Shown: piece by piece, positions 34,251 to 37,407 of the stretch
How the letters are laid out: the number at the start of each line of letters is the position of its first letter
Numbering within the stretch: the stretch's first letter is position 1
DNA from: Gammaproteobacteria bacterium
GTDB lineage: Bacteria; Pseudomonadota; Gammaproteobacteria; JAKEHO01
DNA: 37,407 bases
NCBI GenBank assembly: GCA_027296625.1
Contig: JAPUIX010000014.1
Span: 1 to 37,407, forward strand
Direction of reading: 5' to 3'
The notes under the pieces: model-generated
What the model was told of the DNA's origin: nothing
Databases searched by the model: none
The model's input: the letters and a program-made list of their open reading frames with translations, nothing else
Translations under genes and position numbers: made by a program

Positions 34251-35885
34251 ATGAAAGCCGCAGAATTACTCGTACGGTGCCTTGAGAACGAGCAGGTTGA
34301 CAGGATCTACGGGATCCCAGGCGAGGAGAATATCGACGTCATGGATGCGCTGCTGGACAGCACCATCCAGTTTGTGACGACGCGCCATGAGCAGGGCGCG
34401 GCCTTTATGGCGGATGTCTCCGGACGTCTCACCGGAAAGGCGGGGGTGTGTCTTGCCACATTAGGACCTGGTGCCACAAACCTGATCACGGGGGTCGCCG
34501 ATGCCAACATGGATAACGCGCCCGTCGTCGCCATTGCTGGGCAGGCGGCCACCACGCGACTGCACAAGGAAAGCCATCAGGTGCTGGATCTCGTCAACCT
34601 CTTTAAACCGATCTCGAAATACAGCACCCAGATCCGCGTACCCGAGGTCATCCCGGAAATCGTTCGCAAGGCATTCAAGGTTGCAGAAGCAGAGAAACCC
34701 GGCTGTAGTTTTTTTGGCCTGCCGGAGAACGTTGCGGGCGCCACGGTGGAGGGGAAGACACCGCTAAAGGTCCAAAGCCCGCTAACGCCTGCCCCGCCAG
34801 AAGAGAAGGTCGCTGAGGCGGTAAAGCTTATTTCTGATGCAAATTTCCCGCTCGTCATGGCCGGCAACGGGGTCATCAGAGCGGGCGCCTCGCACGAGTT
34901 AGTGCGCTTTGCCGAGACGCTCAATATTCCCGTGGCCAATACCTTCATGGCCAAGGGCGTCATTCCTTTTTCACACGAGCTCTCCCTGGGGGCTGTCGGT
35001 TTGCAAGCAGACGACTATGTGCAGTGTGGCTTTGACCGCGCCGATCTCATTATCTGCGTTGGCTACGATATCGTGGAATATCACCCCTATCTTTGGCACA
35101 AAGATAAATCCCGTCCCATCATCCATATTGATGCATCGCCTGCGGAGGTCGATGAACATTACATTCTGGCAAGCGGCGTTATCGGGGATATTGGTCAATC
35201 GCTCCGCAGAATCGCTGATGCGGCTGATCCCCACGAAAAATTTCTCGCGGCAAGTCTGCGCCGGACCATCGTGGATGAGATGGCCACTCATGCGGAAGAT
35301 GAGGGCTACCCCGTCAAACCGCAGAAGATCATGTGGGACTTAAGAAAGGCCCTGGAGCCGGAGGATATTGTTATTTCCGATGTGGGCGCCCACAAGATGT
35401 GGATGGCCCGTATGTATCAGGCGGAACAACCCAACACATGCATTATCTCGAATGGTTTTGCTTCCATGGGCATTGCGCTGCCCGGCGCCATCGCCGCGAA
35501 GCTGACCTATCCGGATCGTACAGCACTGGCAGTCACGGGTGATGCCGGCTTCATGATGAATTCCCAGGAAATCGAGACGGCGCTCCGCCTTGGGGTGGCC
35601 ATTGTCGTCTTGATCTGGACGGACTCCGAATATGGGCTCATTAAGTGGCATCAGCTCAAGGCATTCGGCCGGTCTTCACATATCAGCTTTACCAACCCGG
35701 ATTTTGTCAAGTATGCGGAGAGTTTTGGAGCCAAGGGTTACCGGGTGGAATCAACAAAGGAATTGCTGCCAACATTGAAACAGGCAATTAAAGATAACAC
35801 CGTGGTAATCATCGACTGCCCGGTTGACTACAGTGAAAATATGAAGTTAACGGAAAAGCTCGGCGAGCTGGTCTGCCCGATATAA
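34251..35885 (+). CDS. Catabolic-type acetolactate synthase (AlsS-like)
   Basis: A 544-residue ThDP-dependent enzyme joining two pyruvates to acetolactate with loss of carbon dioxide. The catalytic Glu is Glu47 (TTRHEQGAAFMAD). The ThDP/metal motif runs from GDAGF (430-434) to WTDSEYG (456-462), with Asp458 at the metal-ligand position as in Bacillus AlsS. GYDIVEYHPYLW (271-282) resembles the AlsS segment GYDPIEYDPKFW and replaces the FAD-binding region of biosynthetic AHAS. No regulatory small subunit (ilvN/ilvH) is nearby, fitting the catabolic group. No budA-type decarboxylase is nearby either; instead an aldehyde dehydrogenase follows after 25 bp, so the product's fate is unclear. Another ThDP-enzyme reaction cannot be excluded. 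Confidence 0.82.
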   Translation: MKAAELLVRCLENEQVDRIYGIPGEENIDVMDALLDSTIQFVTTRHEQGAAFMADVSGRLTGKAGVCLATLGPGATNLITGVADANMDNAPVVAIAGQAATTRLHKESHQVLDLVNLFKPISKYSTQIRVPEVIPEIVRKAFKVAEAEKPGCSFFGLPENVAGATVEGKTPLKVQSPLTPAPPEEKVAEAVKLISDANFPLVMAGNGVIRAGASHELVRFAETLNIPVANTFMAKGVIPFSHELSLGAVGLQADDYVQCGFDRADLIICVGYDIVEYHPYLWHKDKSRPIIHIDASPAEVDEHYILASGVIGDIGQSLRRIADAADPHEKFLAASLRRTIVDEMATHAEDEGYPVKPQKIMWDLRKALEPEDIVISDVGAHKMWMARMYQAEQPNTCIISNGFASMGIALPGAIAAKLTYPDRTALAVTGDAGFMMNSQEIETALRLGVAIVVLIWTDSEYGLIKWHQLKAFGRSSHISFTNPDFVKYAESFGAKGYRVESTKELLPTLKQAIKDNTVVIIDCPVDYSENMKLTEKLGELVCPI

Positions 35886-35910
35886 GAAAGCGAAGAGCGG
35901 GAAAAAGAAT

Positions 35911-37359
35911 ATGAATTCTAAGCTTCCCCATTATCCCGTGATGAGTCCTAGTGCAAACACTACCGACGGGGTGCTTGAGGTCACCGCGCCTTTTGATGGT
36001 TCCTTGATCGCGACGGTGGACACGGCGGATTGGAAAGCCGTCGATAAGGCCTTGCAGACGGCCCATGATCTATTTCTGGATCGGGACCATTGGCTGACGC
36101 CCACCCAAAGAATCGACATCCTGAAGAAGACGGCCGCCATGATGAGCGAGCGCGCCGAGGAATTGGCAGTGGAAGCCGCCCGGGAAGGGGGCAAGCCGCT
36201 GATTGATTCAAGAGTGGAAGTGGCCCGCGCCATCGATGGCGTCAATCTGTGTATTCGATTCTTGCAGAGTGGTGCGGGTGAGGAGATACCGATGGACATC
36301 AATGCGGCGTCGGCCCAGCGTATGGTGTTCACGCGAAAGGAACCCATCGGCGTGGTGGTGGCCGTCAGTGCCTTTAACCATCCACTGAATCTCATCGTAC
36401 ACCAGGTGGGGCCGGCGGTGGCGACCGGCTGTCCGGTCATCATCAAACCGGCCGAGGATACACCGCTGTCCTGTTTTCGCTTTGTGGAGATGTTGCGCGC
36501 AGCAGGCTTACCCCAAGCATGGTGCCAGTCGTTCATCGTCGAGGACCTGGACGTCGCGACGCGGCTTGTGGCTGACGCCCGGGTCGGCTTTTTCAGTTTC
36601 ATCGGAAGTGCCCGGGTAGGCTGGATGCTGCGATCCAAGCTCGCACCTGGCACGCGATGCGCGTTGGAACACGGTGGGGCGGCACCGGTGATATTCGCAG
36701 CCGATGCCGATCGCGACGAGGCACTACCGTTGCTGGCCAAAGGGGGCTTCTATCACGCAGGCCAGGTGTGCGTTTCGGTCCAACGCGTCTTCGCGCACAG
36801 CTCGATTGCCATGGAGGTGGCCGAAGAGCTTGCAAAGATTGCGAAGGCACTCAAGGTGGGCGATCCGACACGTGCGGACACAGAGGTCGGGCCATTGATC
36901 CGGGAACGCGAAGTCGATCGTGTGCATGAATGGGTCAGGGAGGCCAAGGCCGCCGGCGGGAATGTGCTGTCGGGCGGCGCGAAGTTGTCCGGTTCTTGCT
37001 ACGCGCCGACCGTTTTATTTGAGCCCCCGGATGATGCAAAGGTCAGCACGCTTGAGATCTTTGGCCCCGTCGTTTGTGTCTATCCCTATTCCGAGCTCGA
37101 TGAAGCCATCTCGAGGGCCAACGCCCTGCCGACTGCTTTCCAAGCGGCCGTGTTTACACGTGATTTGGACACGGCGCTCAGGGCTTACTCGCGGCTTGCC
37201 GGTAGTGCGATTATGGTCAACGACCACACGGCCTTTCGGGTAGACTGGATGCCATTCGCCGGGATCAAGCAGTCGGGGCTCGGCGTCGGCGGCATTCCGT
37301 ATACCATGCACGATATGCAGATTGAAAAGCTGTTGGTCCTGCGGTCTAAGGTGCTATAG
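35911..37359 (+). CDS. NAD(P)-dependent aldehyde dehydrogenase family protein
   Basis: A 482-residue cytoplasmic aldehyde dehydrogenase of normal family length. The oxyanion-hole Asn is Asn156 (SAFNHPLN), the general base Glu253 (LEHGGAAPV) and the catalytic nucleophile Cys287 (GQVCVSVQRV). EIFGPVV and PFAGIKQSGLG near the C-terminus are also conserved. The CxSxQR arrangement after the Cys is typical of the lactaldehyde, phosphonoacetaldehyde and sulfoacetaldehyde dehydrogenase branch rather than of betaine or retinal dehydrogenases. The real substrate is not evident. It lies 25 bp after the acetolactate synthase gene, so the two are probably cotranscribed and may share a pathway. The 48 bp left after its stop contain nothing recognisable. 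Confidence 0.88.
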   Translation: MNSKLPHYPVMSPSANTTDGVLEVTAPFDGSLIATVDTADWKAVDKALQTAHDLFLDRDHWLTPTQRIDILKKTAAMMSERAEELAVEAAREGGKPLIDSRVEVARAIDGVNLCIRFLQSGAGEEIPMDINAASAQRMVFTRKEPIGVVVAVSAFNHPLNLIVHQVGPAVATGCPVIIKPAEDTPLSCFRFVEMLRAAGLPQAWCQSFIVEDLDVATRLVADARVGFFSFIGSARVGWMLRSKLAPGTRCALEHGGAAPVIFAADADRDEALPLLAKGGFYHAGQVCVSVQRVFAHSSIAMEVAEELAKIAKALKVGDPTRADTEVGPLIREREVDRVHEWVREAKAAGGNVLSGGAKLSGSCYAPTVLFEPPDDAKVSTLEIFGPVVCVYPYSELDEAISRANALPTAFQAAVFTRDLDTALRAYSRLAGSAIMVNDHTAFRVDWMPFAGIKQSGLGVGGIPYTMHDMQIEKLLVLRSKVL

Positions 37360-37407
37360 CGTGATGAGCCTGCGAAATCATTCATCGACAGGGGTGCAGC
37401 GCGTTCT

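Noticed and set aside
35540-35640. Apparent loss of the ThDP-binding Asn in the acetolactate synthase (Thr at 457)
   Set aside because: The metal-ligand position is the next residue, Asp458, as in Bacillus AlsS, and GDA also occurs in yeast AHAS, so the site looks normal.

Overview
The window is a stretch of chromosome, about 53% GC by eye, from a free-living, non-enteric gammaproteobacterium. The evidence for this is a RpfE-type protein beside recJ, prfB-lysS immediately downstream, the alaC-hom-thrC order, a 7Fe ferredoxin beside mutS, and an Mla-type lipid transporter. Gene content does not fix the genus. No tRNA, rRNA, insertion sequence, prophage or CRISPR array was seen.

Layout. (1) Positions 1-2629: the end of a MlaE-like permease, then an ATPase, a membrane-anchored MCE protein and an auxiliary lipoprotein, forming an outer-membrane lipid-transport operon. 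(2) Positions 2738-9189: a signalling block. A CHASE2 adenylate cyclase (+) converges on a minus-strand set of CHASE2 Ser/Thr kinase, PP2C phosphatase and FHA protein. (3) Positions 9254-12836: DUF4124 protein, ferredoxin and MutS, all minus strand and upstream of the kinase set. (4) Positions 12882-19898: htpG behind a sigma-32-like promoter, a GAF/HD-GYP protein with an unusual insertion, prmB, aroC and an MFS transporter. (5) Positions 19934-22199, minus strand: a Nit-type amidase and tldD. (6) Positions 22290-26137: alaC, hom and thrC. (7) Positions 26165-31803: an RpfE-like protein, recJ, prfB with its programmed +1 frameshift, and lysS. (8) Positions 31804-33975: a structured leader followed by a compact three-gene RiPP operon. 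It encodes a secreted Cys-motif precursor (HvfA-like), a DUF692/MNIO maturase (HvfB-like) and a DUF2063 partner (HvfC-like). (9) Positions 34251-37359: a catabolic-type acetolactate synthase and an aldehyde dehydrogenase.

The most interesting locus is the HvfABC-type operon. The precursor has a Sec signal peptide and six Cys motifs of the EGKCG type, arranged as three tandem pairs. In characterised relatives the DUF692 enzyme, with its DUF2063 partner, oxidatively remodels such cysteines to make a copper-binding peptide, so this operon probably makes a periplasmic or exported metal-buffering peptide. No DoxX-type HvfD or dedicated exporter lies next to it. The second theme is signalling: two CHASE2 receptors, one with a cAMP output and one with a Ser/Thr phosphorylation output complete with phosphatase and FHA reader, and a nearby c-di-GMP phosphodiesterase candidate.
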